Assembly: GCA_031422315.1 (NCBI GenBank)
Contig: JANOQN010000059.1
Location: forward strand, 1-64,000
Source: JANNYA01 sp031422315
GTDB taxonomy: Bacteria; Pseudomonadota; Gammaproteobacteria; Xanthomonadales; SZUA-5
Reading direction: 5' to 3'
Length of the DNA stretch: 64,000 nt
The notes under the pieces are model-generated. The model was not told the origin of the DNA. It saw nothing but the letters and a program-made list of their open reading frames with translations, and searched no databases. Of the stretch, positions 23,836 to 32,469 are shown in pieces. Position 1 is the first letter of the stretch. The number at the start of each line of letters is the position of its first letter. The position numbers and the translations under genes were made by a program.

Positions 23836-24504
23836 ATGTCAAGCATGGCAAAACCTAGTGCACTCAGTTCACCGCAAAATCCCCTATGGCCGAGTCGAGC
23901 GGTCGAAGCTGCAAAGCGATCAAAGCGTGAGGCGGCAGAACCATCCCTCGATGTCCGCCAACGAATCCTAGACACCGCATCTAGCCTTTTTTACCAGCGT
24001 GGCGTGCGCGCAGTTGGTGTTGATCTGGTTGTGCTAGAAGCGGCGGTCGCAAAGACCAGTCTGTATCGGTACTTTCCTACCAAAGACGATCTGATCGTTG
24101 CGTTCTTAGAGCGCGAAGATATCGACTTTTGGACGCATTGGGATAACGTGGCCGCATTGCATGTTGACGACGCCACTGGCGAACTAGTCGCGCACATGCG
24201 CTGGATCGCAGAACGCCTGGCCCGCTCGAATTATCGCGGCTGCCCGCAGATCAATGTGGCCGCAGAGTTTGCAGAACAAGATCATCCAGCCCGCCTAGTT
24301 TCGCAGCGTCATATGCAGACCCTGCGCAGCCGCTTGCGAACTATTGCCAAGCGATTGAATACCCCCAAGCCAGATCAGCTAGCCGCCCAACTTGCCGTGC
24401 TCATCAATGGCGCGTTCGTTAGCTCGGCACTACTCAAGCCTGAGGAAGCATCAGATGTGCTGCGTGGGTCTTTAATGGCATTACTAGCGGGTCCTGGGAA
24501 ATGA
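23836..24504 (+). CDS. TetR/AcrR-family transcriptional regulator
   Basis: A 222-residue repressor-type protein. Residues about 40-92 are the TetR helix-turn-helix ('VRQRILDTASSLFYQRGVRAV' through 'KTSLYRYFPTKDDLIVAFL'). The rest is the ligand-binding and dimerisation domain ('YRGCPQINVAAEFAEQDHPAR'), resembling the group that regulates short-chain or NAD(P)-dependent oxidoreductases. The ATG at 23836 abuts the operator; an alternative ATG lies at 23848. Its stop overlaps the start of the downstream hydrolase by four bases (ATGA), so the two are translationally coupled. Autoregulation and control of the divergent gene are inferred from the palindrome. Confidence 0.88.
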   Translation: MSSMAKPSALSSPQNPLWPSRAVEAAKRSKREAAEPSLDVRQRILDTASSLFYQRGVRAVGVDLVVLEAAVAKTSLYRYFPTKDDLIVAFLEREDIDFWTHWDNVAALHVDDATGELVAHMRWIAERLARSNYRGCPQINVAAEFAEQDHPARLVSQRHMQTLRSRLRTIAKRLNTPKPDQLAAQLAVLINGAFVSSALLKPEEASDVLRGSLMALLAGPGK

Positions 24505-25925
24505 TCTTTGCGCGCGCTGCCCTTGGTTTGCCTTGGCGAAACATTCAAACCAAACTTGTCTTCCGTGCCGCTCTCGCGACACTTCTGCTGGCACTTGCCA
24601 CACTTGCGTCAAGCATTTCGCAAGCCTCAACTGCTGGTCTGGTCAGGACGACATCCTGCGAGATCGGCAGCTATCGGATGTCCGATGGCAGTGCCTTGGA
24701 CATTGGGCCGGGCGAACCTGGTCAACTGCGCTGGCGAAGCACCGACGGGCAAACGGGGGCGCTTCGCCGCGTGCGCAAAAATCGCTGGTCTAGCACCTAT
24801 GGCTGGACCAAACGAGATGATGGACATCGGCTCAGTATTCACTGCGGCAGCGGCCAGATTCGGTTCGACTCACTTATCGGTCAGCGCGAAACGCTGATTC
24901 AGATTGACACACGTTTTCAAAGTAACGGGGTGGAACTGGCAGGGCGTTTGAGTTTGCCGGCTGGCAATGCAAAGGTACCGATTGTGGTTTTGATTCATGG
25001 CGCCGAACATTCGTCAGCATTGGACAACTATTCGCTGCAGCGCCAGTTTGCCAGCGCGGGCATCGGCGTGTTCGCCTACGACAAGCGCGGCACCGGCGCA
25101 TCGGCTGGCCGCTACACGCAAAACTATTTGCTACTCGCCATTGATGCGATCCACGCTACGCACGAAGCCCGGCGCCTTGCCGCCGCCAGAGCGGGGCAAA
25201 TCGGCTACCAGGCAGGCAGCCAGGGCGGTTGGGTAGCGCCATTGGCAGCGCAAATCGAGCCTGTGGACTTCATCATCGTCAGTTTTGGACTGGCTGTGTC
25301 GCCGCTAGAGGAGGATCGTGAAGCGATTGAATTTGACATGGCTCGTGCTGGATTCGACGCGGAAGTCACCGCAGAAGCTATGCAGCTGGCGGATGCTTCT
25401 GCGATTGTCGTTGAAAGCAATTTTCGCCAGGGCTTTGATCAGCTTGAAGCATTGAAGCGAAAGTATGGCAACGAGCCCTGGTTTAGCACAATCCGAGGAA
25501 ACTACAGCGGCTTCGTGCTCACCGAATCCACCGACACACTGCGCAAACAGGGCCCCGAACTGGTAGAAGGCATTTCATTGCGATACGACCCGATGCCCGT
25601 CTTGCGTAATCTTACCGTCCCACAACTTTGGCTGTTCGGCGGCGAAGATCGCGACGCACCACCTGGTGAAACATTGCGCCGCTTGGCCGCATTGCAGGAC
25701 ACCGGGCGGCCGATTAGTTGCGTGATTTTCCCTGATGCCGACCACGGCATGTATGAGTTTGAGATAGGCTCAGACCGTGCGCGGGTTTCGACGCGCCAAC
25801 CGTCAAACTATTTCACCCGTATGAAGAACTTTATTCTCAAAACACGCGCAAGCAGACTTAAAACGGCAGGCGATGAACCCTGTTTGAAATGGACTTGGCG
25901 AGGTAGCTCCAGGACAGCGAAATGA
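24501..25925 (+). CDS. Exported alpha/beta-hydrolase
   Basis: A 474-residue protein with a hydrophobic export signal or anchor (about 20-43), an N-terminal beta-rich domain (50-135), and an alpha/beta-hydrolase domain from about 140. Oxyanion-hole motif is 'VLIHGAEHSS' (163-172), the nucleophile elbow is 'GSQGG' (Ser240), an acidic residue is in 'LFGGEDRDAP', and the likely catalytic His is in 'PDADHGMYEF'. It resembles serine hydrolases annotated as dienelactone hydrolase or S15-like peptidase. The substrate is unknown. It overlaps the tetR stop by four bases. A short 'GPELVEG' segment around residue 352 looks like a small insertion of a kind seen in other proteobacterial proteins. Confidence 0.78.
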   Translation: MIFARAALGLPWRNIQTKLVFRAALATLLLALATLASSISQASTAGLVRTTSCEIGSYRMSDGSALDIGPGEPGQLRWRSTDGQTGALRRVRKNRWSSTYGWTKRDDGHRLSIHCGSGQIRFDSLIGQRETLIQIDTRFQSNGVELAGRLSLPAGNAKVPIVVLIHGAEHSSALDNYSLQRQFASAGIGVFAYDKRGTGASAGRYTQNYLLLAIDAIHATHEARRLAAARAGQIGYQAGSQGGWVAPLAAQIEPVDFIIVSFGLAVSPLEEDREAIEFDMARAGFDAEVTAEAMQLADASAIVVESNFRQGFDQLEALKRKYGNEPWFSTIRGNYSGFVLTESTDTLRKQGPELVEGISLRYDPMPVLRNLTVPQLWLFGGEDRDAPPGETLRRLAALQDTGRPISCVIFPDADHGMYEFEIGSDRARVSTRQPSNYFTRMKNFILKTRASRLKTAGDEPCLKWTWRGSSRTAK

Positions 25926-26212
25926 TCAGCTGCTGCAGCATGTTGCCAGGAAATTTGATGCAAAATGGCATCATGTGCGCGGAGTTCTCAAACATCACTG
26001 CCTGTTTGTAGGGCGCGTCAAGCTTGTGAAACCAAGCAGCAGTTGGCTTGGAAAGCGTGCTGTAGTCGTGGCGGCCAATGAACAGATGACTGGAATTGGG
26101 AATTTACGGATACCTTTGAAATCAACATCGACAAACTCATGCAAAATCTGCCTAGCGTTAACATGCTGCCTTTATTGATGGCACAGACATCATCTAACGC
26201 GCTGACTGCCAA
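25926..26212 (-). pseudogene. Decayed alpha/beta-hydrolase C-terminal fragment
   Basis: Minus-strand reading in shifting frames gives 'SALDDVCAINKGSMLTLG', 'RQILHEFVDVDFKGIRKFPIP', 'IGRHDYSTLSKPTAAWFHKL', 'DAPYKQAVMFENSAHMMP'. Each block aligns in order with the C-terminal 90 residues of the intact hydrolase at 28066-29172 ('GRILPELLDVDFKVVHEFPVP', 'MGRHDYTTPSDPTAAWLKQV', 'APYKQAVWFENSAHMMP'). At least two frameshifts separate them, and the N-terminal three quarters is absent. The fragment fills the gap between the preceding hydrolase gene and the DUF3237 gene. Confidence 0.87.
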
Positions 26213-26220
26213 GGCTCATG

Positions 26221-26733
26221 TCATAGGATTTGAAACAGGCGATGATCGATGCGGCCTGCGCCATATTCGCCGTAGCCAACCGTAACAATTCCGCAAAGCC
26301 ACGCGTAGCGCGCGTCCGACGTCTCAAACCTAGGCGTAGGGCGTACATAGCTTTCATCAAAGGACAATCGCTCGCCTTTAGCTAGACGCTGGCGGCCATC
26401 TGCTGGAAACTTTAAGACGCCGTTCGATTCGTAGTGAATAAGGACATTATCGTCGGTTAGTAAGGTCGCGCGAACATCCATACGGCTGATGCCATCGGCG
26501 CCAAGAGAAACCCAGTCGCCACCGCCGGGTAGCATTACTCCTTGAAGTAGAGGGCCTTCGAAGCGTCCGCCTTTGACCACAAAGGTCAAACGGGTTCCCA
26601 GAGGGGTCAAGATTACCTGTCCAATCTCGAGCTCAATGCTGAGATCGCATAGATGTTCGACCGGCATTGCCTGAATCAAGGCCCGGTCAAACAACGGGAT
26701 AAATGGATCATTGGTAGTATTTTTGTCGCTCAT
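26221..26733 (-). CDS. DUF3237 protein
   Basis: A 170-residue protein matching the DUF3237 family: 'LCDLSIELEIGQVILTPLGTRL' at the start of the beta-barrel, 'FEGPLLQGVMLPGGGDWVSLGADG' with the Gly-rich turn, 'LDVRATLLTDDNVLIHYESNG' in the centre, and 'YVRPTPRFETSDARYAWLCG' near the C-terminus. The family is a lipocalin-like barrel of unknown function often found beside catabolic enzymes. The start at 26733 has GAGG seven bases upstream; ATG 26739 is too close to that site. It lies downstream of the M23 peptidase gene by 42 bases on the same strand. Confidence 0.82.
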   Translation of the reverse strand: MSDKNTTNDPFIPLFDRALIQAMPVEHLCDLSIELEIGQVILTPLGTRLTFVVKGGRFEGPLLQGVMLPGGGDWVSLGADGISRMDVRATLLTDDNVLIHYESNGVLKFPADGRQRLAKGERLSFDESYVRPTPRFETSDARYAWLCGIVTVGYGEYGAGRIDHRLFQIL

Positions 26734-26775
26734 CTTCATGCCTCAAGTTCAACTGTGCCACTTTAAAAAAGGTGT

Positions 26776-28008
26776 TCACTCGTCATGTGGTTTCTCGAAT
26801 TCAAGCACCGTGTTTTCGGGCGGTCTTTCGTATTCCACTAGACGATTCGATTGTTGCCAACGCCTTTGTCCCATGTGACCAAGATCCTCATATCGGCCAT
26901 GTTGGTGGAAGGCGGCAATGACGAATGGAAGCCCCTCGGAACTCAAAGGAGTTTTGCCGTCCGCCACATGAAAATGCAGATGTGGGCCGTTGGAGTCACC
27001 GGAAAACCCCAGCTTGGCCAGTGCTTGTCCGCGTCTTACCGGTGCACCAGGGCGAACGAGAATGCTGCCAGTTTGTAGGTGCTCGTAAAATGCGTAGCGG
27101 CCTTGACCAATATCCAACACCACATAATTGCCTGAAGCCATGTCCGCAGAATGCTTGCCGTTTGCAGCAATACTTCCTGTCTCGCTGACACCGTCACGCA
27201 TCCCAACCACGCGTGCGTCGGCAACCGCGATGACATGCGCGCCATAGCCAATCGCATCGGAGGTTCGATCCGCATTGCCATGTGTGATCAAGCCGTTGCT
27301 ATCGACGCCAACAAAATCAATGGCGTAACGGCCTGGCAAACGCGCTATTCCTTCTTCGTGATAAAACATGCGCCGATGCCCGCGTTTCCAGCCCGCATGA
27401 TGCACAGCGACCCAAAGCCCTTCACCAAGCGGCGCCCCCAATACCGCCGGGGCGACAAGGTTTACGCGTGCAGAGAGGGTGGTCGTGAGCAATTTTATTC
27501 TAGCGCCGACCACATCGTATTCGAGCCTGAATTCCAATACTGAGATTCGTCTGTCTCTGACCAATGGAAGGTCAATATAAATGACAGATTTAGCGCCTCG
27601 CATTATTTGTAAGCCTGAATCGGTCTTAGGCGTTACTGCAAGATCCAGCGGTTGCACAAGCTTCAGAAGTTGGCCGTCTGAAAACGTCGCCAGTGCGAAA
27701 TTTCGCTTTGCATCCCTGATCTGGAGCCGTTTGAGTACAAAACTTGCCTCCGAAGTGTTTTCCAAATGGATTTCAGAACGCAGCGCGTACGAGCCTTCAG
27801 TGCGGTAAACGCTAGGCGCGTGGGGCACCGAAAGCTCAATCTGAGGTGACGCTGCAACGGCGGAAACCGAGATGAAAATCTGGACGATGCTGATGAGCGC
27901 AAACCAATTTAGGCGCTGGTTTTGCAAGCCTAGAAGCAATGAGACACCGAGATGTTGCAGCGAATGGGCCGAGTAAGCGGCCTTGGCTTTCGAAGCTAAA
28001 ATTTCCAT
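26776..28008 (-). CDS. M23-family (LytM) metallopeptidase
   Basis: A 410-residue protein. A hydrophobic segment (about 32-53) ending 'VSAVAA' is a signal peptide or anchor with a long cytoplasmic lead. Residues 55-200 form a beta-rich domain of unknown type. The M23 domain (about 230-365) keeps the zinc ligands: 'YAIDFVGVD' with its Asp, and the intact HxH in 'GPHLHFHVADG'. Family cores 'GAHVIAVADARVVG', 'GNYVVLDIGQG' and 'GQALAKLGFSGDSNGPH' are present. It should be an active endopeptidase, on peptidoglycan or another peptide, unlike the degenerate EnvC at 41775. Upstream is the hydrolase gene on the same strand. Confidence 0.85.
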   Translation of the reverse strand: MEILASKAKAAYSAHSLQHLGVSLLLGLQNQRLNWFALISIVQIFISVSAVAASPQIELSVPHAPSVYRTEGSYALRSEIHLENTSEASFVLKRLQIRDAKRNFALATFSDGQLLKLVQPLDLAVTPKTDSGLQIMRGAKSVIYIDLPLVRDRRISVLEFRLEYDVVGARIKLLTTTLSARVNLVAPAVLGAPLGEGLWVAVHHAGWKRGHRRMFYHEEGIARLPGRYAIDFVGVDSNGLITHGNADRTSDAIGYGAHVIAVADARVVGMRDGVSETGSIAANGKHSADMASGNYVVLDIGQGRYAFYEHLQTGSILVRPGAPVRRGQALAKLGFSGDSNGPHLHFHVADGKTPLSSEGLPFVIAAFHQHGRYEDLGHMGQRRWQQSNRLVEYERPPENTVLEFEKPHDE

Positions 28009-28065
28009 TTTTTATGCACTCTGTTTCCAGGAAAAACTAACGCCTGCCGCGACCAAAATAATCGA

Positions 28066-29172
28066 TCAGTGTTCCTTGCAGTCCCCCGACACCGGACACA
28101 CGTATTTCAACAGACTGAGCAATATCTTTCCCGGCTCTTCCCACGGCATCATGTGCGCCGAGTTTTCGAACCACACGGCCTGCTTATAAGGCGCAGCCAC
28201 CTGCTTCAGCCAAGCAGCAGTGGGATCGGACGGCGTGGTGTAGTCGTGGCGGCCCATGAACATCAGCACCGGAACGGGAAATTCATGCACCACTTTAAAA
28301 TCGACGTCGAGGAGCTCCGGCAGGATTCGGCCGAGCGTAAACACGTTGCCATCGAAGAACGCGCGGCGGTCAGCGCAGCTGTAGTTTGGTGACAGCAGTG
28401 ATGCGCCAAAGAAGTATTCTTGCTCGGCATCGCGAAAAGCATTGAGGCCGCCGTAGTGCTGCGCCCATTTGCGCGCGATGATGATGCGCTCGCGCGTAAT
28501 TGGCTTGTCTCCCGGATAGGGTGAGATCGATTTGAGTTCAGCGATGGCTGCTTTATTGCCGTGCCTCCTTGCCTTCGCCCATGCATATTCAAAACCGAGA
28601 CGCTCGTTGTCTCGCACATTGATCACTTGTCCGATGCCGATATAGGCATGAAACAGATCGGGTCGTTTAAGCACGGCTTTCATGCCAACCACGGTGCCCC
28701 AGCTGTGGGCGGCTAGAATCAGCTTGTCTTTGCGGTAGCGTTTGCGTAGGTACTCTGCAATTTCGATCGCGTCATCGACATAGCGATCGATATGAATCGT
28801 GTCCGCGATCGATTCCGGATCGGATTCCAGAAACGTTTTTCCGGCGCCGCGCTGGTCGTAATTAACGACGGTGAAGTATTCCTCGATGGGGCGCTGGTAT
28901 TGCCAAATGCTGGGTATAGCCGGGGTAGCGGGACCGCCGTGAACGAACAGAATCATGGGGTTTGATTTGTCCTCGCCGCGCACGTCGAACCACTGTTTAA
29001 TTCCGCCAATCGGCGCTGCGTAGGATTCTTGGATGCCATGTGGCGTGACGATGCGCTGTAGGTCACGAATGACAGCTTGCGCCTTGCTGTTGGTTTCATC
29101 CGAGCAATTCTGCGCGCTGGTGAGAGTGCTGAGCGAGGCTAGCAGCAGAAAAAATAGGGCGTGAGTGCGAAT
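28066..29172 (-). CDS. Exported proline-iminopeptidase-like alpha/beta-hydrolase (probable ATT start)
   Basis: A 368-residue hydrolase of the prolyl aminopeptidase (S33) type. Signal peptide 'RTHALFFLLLASLSTLTSA' is followed by 'ILFVHGGPATP' (oxyanion hole), 'YDQRGAGKT' (S33 hallmark), the nucleophile elbow 'AHSWGT', an acidic residue in 'GRHDYTTPS' and the catalytic His in 'ENSAHMMPWEEP'. A ribosome site (AGGAG) lies seven bases before an in-frame ATT (29172) that opens the signal peptide exactly, while the only upstream ATG codons would add about 25-36 non-conserved residues. The C-terminal quarter exists again as a decayed copy at 25926-26212. The substrate is not known. Confidence 0.83.
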   Translation of the reverse strand: MRTHALFFLLLASLSTLTSAQNCSDETNSKAQAVIRDLQRIVTPHGIQESYAAPIGGIKQWFDVRGEDKSNPMILFVHGGPATPAIPSIWQYQRPIEEYFTVVNYDQRGAGKTFLESDPESIADTIHIDRYVDDAIEIAEYLRKRYRKDKLILAAHSWGTVVGMKAVLKRPDLFHAYIGIGQVINVRDNERLGFEYAWAKARRHGNKAAIAELKSISPYPGDKPITRERIIIARKWAQHYGGLNAFRDAEQEYFFGASLLSPNYSCADRRAFFDGNVFTLGRILPELLDVDFKVVHEFPVPVLMFMGRHDYTTPSDPTAAWLKQVAAPYKQAVWFENSAHMMPWEEPGKILLSLLKYVCPVSGDCKEH

Positions 29173-29282
29173 GGTAATTCTCCTGGTGAGGACTATAAAA
29201 AGGACCTGATTAGCGCCAATCCTCGGCACCTTCAGACGATATTGAAACATTGCGATACAAATCACTCCGACGTAAATCAAAT

Positions 29283-29933
29283 TTATTTTTTACTCCAGCC
29301 TTTCCATACCGTCCAAACCGCTGCGGCAATAAGTACCGAGCCGACAAACCTTCCGAGTTGAACCTGCCGCGCTTTGTTGTCGCGTAGCCACGTCGCGGTT
29401 TCTGCCGCCAGCAAAGCGACAGTGCCGTACACCGCAAACTGCGTCACGCAGGTGATTGCGCCCAAGATGATGGATTGCGCAAGCAGTGATCCATACTCCA
29501 AGCGCAAAAATTGTGGGAACACTGCCAACATGAAAATGTATGCCTTGGGGTTTAGCAGGCAGGTCAAAACAGCTCTGATAAAAGTTGCTTTCAAGGTGCG
29601 GGGCCTTTCGACTGTAACCTCACCCAACGCAGCTGCTCCGCGCACGAGCGACCAACCAATCCACGCCACATAAAGCGCGCCCGCCATCAACATTAAATTG
29701 AATACGGCCGGCACGCTCTGCAAAATAAGGCCAATGCCGATCGCGCTCATCAGTACGTGAATCACGCCACCGGTAACAATGCCCGCAACGGCCGCAAATC
29801 CGGCACGTCTGCCTTCCACCAGCGCGCTTGCCATGACAAACGCCATGTCCATGCCGGGCAAAATAATGATGCCAAACAACAGCACGAAGTACAGCCATAA
29901 GTGGCTGGTTTGTGTGAGTCCGATCAAGTCCAT
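29283..29933 (-). CDS. LysE/RhtB-family amino-acid exporter
   Basis: A 216-residue inner-membrane protein with six predicted membrane helices. The family signature near the N-terminus is 'LYFVLLFGIIILPGMDMAFVM' followed by 'GRRAGFAAVAGIVTGGVIH', and a later 'FIRAVLTCLLNPKAYIFMLAVFPQF' is the classic LysE 'G....L.NPK....F....PQF' region. LysE/RhtB proteins export amino acids or homoserine lactones; the substrate here is not defined. The start at 29933 (MDLIGL) fits the family better than 29978. It lies between the hydrolase and NIPSNAP genes on the same strand. Confidence 0.88.
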   Translation of the reverse strand: MDLIGLTQTSHLWLYFVLLFGIIILPGMDMAFVMASALVEGRRAGFAAVAGIVTGGVIHVLMSAIGIGLILQSVPAVFNLMLMAGALYVAWIGWSLVRGAAALGEVTVERPRTLKATFIRAVLTCLLNPKAYIFMLAVFPQFLRLEYGSLLAQSIILGAITCVTQFAVYGTVALLAAETATWLRDNKARQVQLGRFVGSVLIAAAVWTVWKGWSKK

Positions 29934-29990
29934 TTTCGTCAGTTGCCGTATCGGTAAACGCGTTGCGTCATGGCGCAATCCACATCCAGA

Positions 29991-30836
29991 TCAGCGAATC
30001 GCCGATCTGGATGTGGGTGAAAGCCGACGTGCTTCCGGCTGGCGTGCGAGCCATTTCGATAACGTGGGCGAGACTTCTCGATCCCATCTACCGTCACGCG
30101 CAAATTTTTCAAACGAAGCAACGTCGTTAAACAACGCGAACCCAACCAGTACCGTTTCGCTTTCGCGCACGGGCAGCTTTGGAAAGTTATTGGGGCTAGT
30201 GTCAGTCACATACCAGGCCACTTGTTTTGCGCCTGCTTCGATCAAAATTGCCTGAGCTTGCTCTCGGCAAAACTTCAATAACTCTGGCGACGCTGGCTCT
30301 TTCAAATAGAAGATCGTTACATCAAGTAAGCTGCTCGAACCCGCCGTATTTAGTGCTAAGCGTCGGCGAATATCAAAATCGATTTTCGCACCAGGCCACG
30401 CAGGATGAAGAAGCAATACGTTGTCAGAATCCATCATAGTGGTATTGGCCGCATCTCGATGCGCTTGCCATGCTGCCCCACCGTAGAATGCTGTTAAACC
30501 ACTTGCTCGAGTGTTCATGTCTTTAAAGCCACGCAGCCAGACAAAACGATTCGGATCATCTAAATCACGAAATTGCCCCATCACCGCCATACCAACCGCT
30601 TCTTGCGTTTCAACAAATTCGCGGTCAAAAAGATCAATTAAGACGTCTCTTTTTCCAGGGTGCAGCTTGTATTGACGTAACTCCACAATAGTGGGGTCCA
30701 TATCGGGCTGTGCTTGACTAGCTGTCGATTGATTCATGTTAGGTGCCTTGTTAAAAAGTGGCGTACAGCCATAGAGCGAAAGTGCAATAAAGGCAGTGAT
30801 GAGCGGAAGTCGGCAGCTGAAAGAAAATTGCGGCAT
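29991..30836 (-). CDS. NIPSNAP-family lipoprotein
   Basis: A 281-residue protein with a lipoprotein signal ('ALSLYGC', Cys24). The mature part has a NIPSNAP ferredoxin-like domain (about 48-150): 'IVELRQYKLHPGKRDVLIDLF', 'GMAVMGQFRDLDDPNRFVWLRGF', and 'FYGGAAWQAHRDAANTTM'. A second, weaker copy of the fold occupies about 165-265. NIPSNAP-like dimeric alpha/beta barrels are usually cytosolic with unclear roles; lipid anchoring to the envelope is unusual. A frameshifted fragment of a closely related gene is present at 22500-22735. Confidence 0.83.
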   Translation of the reverse strand: MPQFSFSCRLPLITAFIALSLYGCTPLFNKAPNMNQSTASQAQPDMDPTIVELRQYKLHPGKRDVLIDLFDREFVETQEAVGMAVMGQFRDLDDPNRFVWLRGFKDMNTRASGLTAFYGGAAWQAHRDAANTTMMDSDNVLLLHPAWPGAKIDFDIRRRLALNTAGSSSLLDVTIFYLKEPASPELLKFCREQAQAILIEAGAKQVAWYVTDTSPNNFPKLPVRESETVLVGFALFNDVASFEKFARDGRWDREVSPTLSKWLARQPEARRLSPTSRSAIR

Positions 30837-30891
30837 ATTTTTATGGCCATGTTAAGTAGAAGATTGAATCCATCAGACTCGGTGCAAGCCG

Positions 30892-31257
30892 TCATTCCTC
30901 CAGCGCCTTGTGACAAACCACTTCTACCAAATGCCCATTGGGGTCACGCAGGTAGCCTGCGTAGTAATTTGGATGAATATGTGGCGCCAGCGCGGGCGGC
31001 CGATCAAGGGTGTAACCGGCTTGCCGGGCAACTTCGTATACGCGATCAACCGTTGCTCGATTTTGGGCGCCAAACGCGTAATGGATGTTGCTTGACGGCG
31101 TGCCTTTGCTAATAAAAAAATCCAAGTTCACACCATCGCCAAAGCCCTTGGAGGCGCCATCTACCTCAAGCTTATATCCCAGTGGCGCAAGGATGTTTGT
31201 ATAAAACTCGAGGCACTCAGTCGGCTTGAGGGTAAATAGTTCCAGATGGTCAATCAT
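30892..31257 (-). CDS. VOC-family protein (glyoxalase-like)
   Basis: A 121-residue single VOC domain: 'IDHLELFTLKPTECLEFYTNIL' at the N-terminus, 'HYAFGAQNRATVDRVYEVARQAG' in the middle, and 'YYAGYLRDPNGHLVEVVCH' with the closing 'DPNGH' and metal-site Glu. It matches the short lactoylglutathione-lyase-like proteins found across bacteria; substrate unknown. The frame is well supported, and it lies 55 bases upstream of the NIPSNAP gene on the same strand. Confidence 0.85.
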   Translation of the reverse strand: MIDHLELFTLKPTECLEFYTNILAPLGYKLEVDGASKGFGDGVNLDFFISKGTPSSNIHYAFGAQNRATVDRVYEVARQAGYTLDRPPALAPHIHPNYYAGYLRDPNGHLVEVVCHKALEE

Positions 31258-31328
31258 CGGTACAGCGCTCCATTATCGGTAGGTGGTTAACTAACATTAT
31301 TTTTAAGACGTACGGCGATAGAAAGTCG

Positions 31329-32348
31329 CTATGCAACGTATTGCGCGTACTGATTTGCGCTCAAACTACCGCCACACAGCACGGTGGCGAGCCGCTTGCC
31401 AGCAAATTGTTCGCGATGCGCTGCGACAGCGGCGACGCCGACAGCGCCTGAGGGCTCAAGCAAGTAGCCGGCGTGTTCCGCTACCAGCTGCATGGCGCTA
31501 ATGATTTGCTGGTCTGACACAATGAGCACTTCGTCCACCAAGCCATGCATGTCTTGAACAGCCTCAAGGATGGGCACGCGTACGGCGATACCGTCGGCAA
31601 TGGAATCAGCGCTGGCTCGAACAATCAGTTCTTGTCGGCGCCAAGATTCAGCCATGGCATCCGCGCCCTCTGCGCACACACCAATGATTTGCGTCGTGGG
31701 CGAAACCGACTTAATCCAGCGCGCCATGCCGTTTAGCATTGCGCCGTTACCGAGTGGAACCAGCACAGTATCAAAATTATCATTGGCTGAGAACAGCTCC
31801 ATGCCGATCGTGCCGTGGCCTTCGCTGATTGCAGTCTCAAAACCATCTTCAACCATACGGCCATTGATGCTTTTGGCGTACGCTTTTGCGGCATCTTTGG
31901 CCGAATCAAAATCACCGCGCACTAGATTCACTTGCGCTCCCAAGGCCTGCATGCGTGCAAGCTTTAATGGGTTTGCATCGTGAGATGCGTAAATCACAAT
32001 CGGTAGTTGCGCTTGTCGACAAGCGTAGGCCATGGCTTGCCCCCAATTACCCGCACTGGCGCATACGATGGCCCTTGCATCACCTGAGCGTTGAAACTCA
32101 CTGACAAAAAAACTTGCGCCACGCCCCTTAAAGCTGCGAATAGGATTTGCGATTTCCACCTTCAGTGTCAGTGTGCAATCCAGTGCCGCGCTCAACGGCT
32201 CGCAATTGTATTGCGGCGAATTCAGGAATTCCTTGGGAATCACCGAAACGCTTCTTGCAATGTTGGCGAGCGATAGGCGATGTGGCGTCAGGCTGACTGC
32301 TCGCTTGCTTGACTCGGATGGCTGCTGGCTTTGTGGCATAGATTTCAT
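31329..32348 (-). CDS. PLP-dependent serine/threonine dehydratase-like lyase
   Basis: A 339-residue fold-type II PLP enzyme. The PLP lysine is in 'IRSFKGRGASFF' (about residue 74). Further motifs are 'VCASAGNWGQAMAYACR' (substrate loop), 'VPLGNGAMLNGMARW' (phosphate-binding Gly loop), and 'VLCGGSLS' at the end. The layout is that of threonine/serine dehydratases and related ammonia lyases; the reaction is probably deamination of a hydroxy- or diamino acid. An N-terminal extension of about 40 residues is not conserved. A divergent Lrp-type regulator gene, with repeats between, suggests amino-acid-responsive control. Confidence 0.83.
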   Translation of the reverse strand: MKSMPQSQQPSESSKRAVSLTPHRLSLANIARSVSVIPKEFLNSPQYNCEPLSAALDCTLTLKVEIANPIRSFKGRGASFFVSEFQRSGDARAIVCASAGNWGQAMAYACRQAQLPIVIYASHDANPLKLARMQALGAQVNLVRGDFDSAKDAAKAYAKSINGRMVEDGFETAISEGHGTIGMELFSANDNFDTVLVPLGNGAMLNGMARWIKSVSPTTQIIGVCAEGADAMAESWRRQELIVRASADSIADGIAVRVPILEAVQDMHGLVDEVLIVSDQQIISAMQLVAEHAGYLLEPSGAVGVAAVAAHREQFAGKRLATVLCGGSLSANQYAQYVA

Positions 32349-32383
32349 TGCAGTAGTTTCTCCGCAAATGAAGGGTGTTTAGT

Positions 32384-32424
32384 CGCATAATTGGGCATCT
32401 TTGTGCGGCTTAACCGCATAATGG
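32384..32424. promoter_or_regulatory. Candidate Lrp-type operator between lyase and lrp genes
   Basis: Two direct repeats of CGCATAAT (32384-32391 and 32415-32422) are spaced 31 bp start to start, about three helical turns, and a dyad TGCGGCTTAACCGCA (32404-32418) overlaps the second. The location in the divergent promoter region fits binding of the adjacent Lrp/AsnC protein. Confidence 0.5.
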
Positions 32425-32469
32425 CGCGCAACAGCGCGTTAAAACCTCGTAGACCAAAGAGCTGAGAAA

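Noticed and set aside
22736..31257. Integrated phage or conjugative element
   Set aside because: The accessory region has pseudogenes and mixed functions but no integrase, terminase, relaxase or flanking direct repeats that I could identify.
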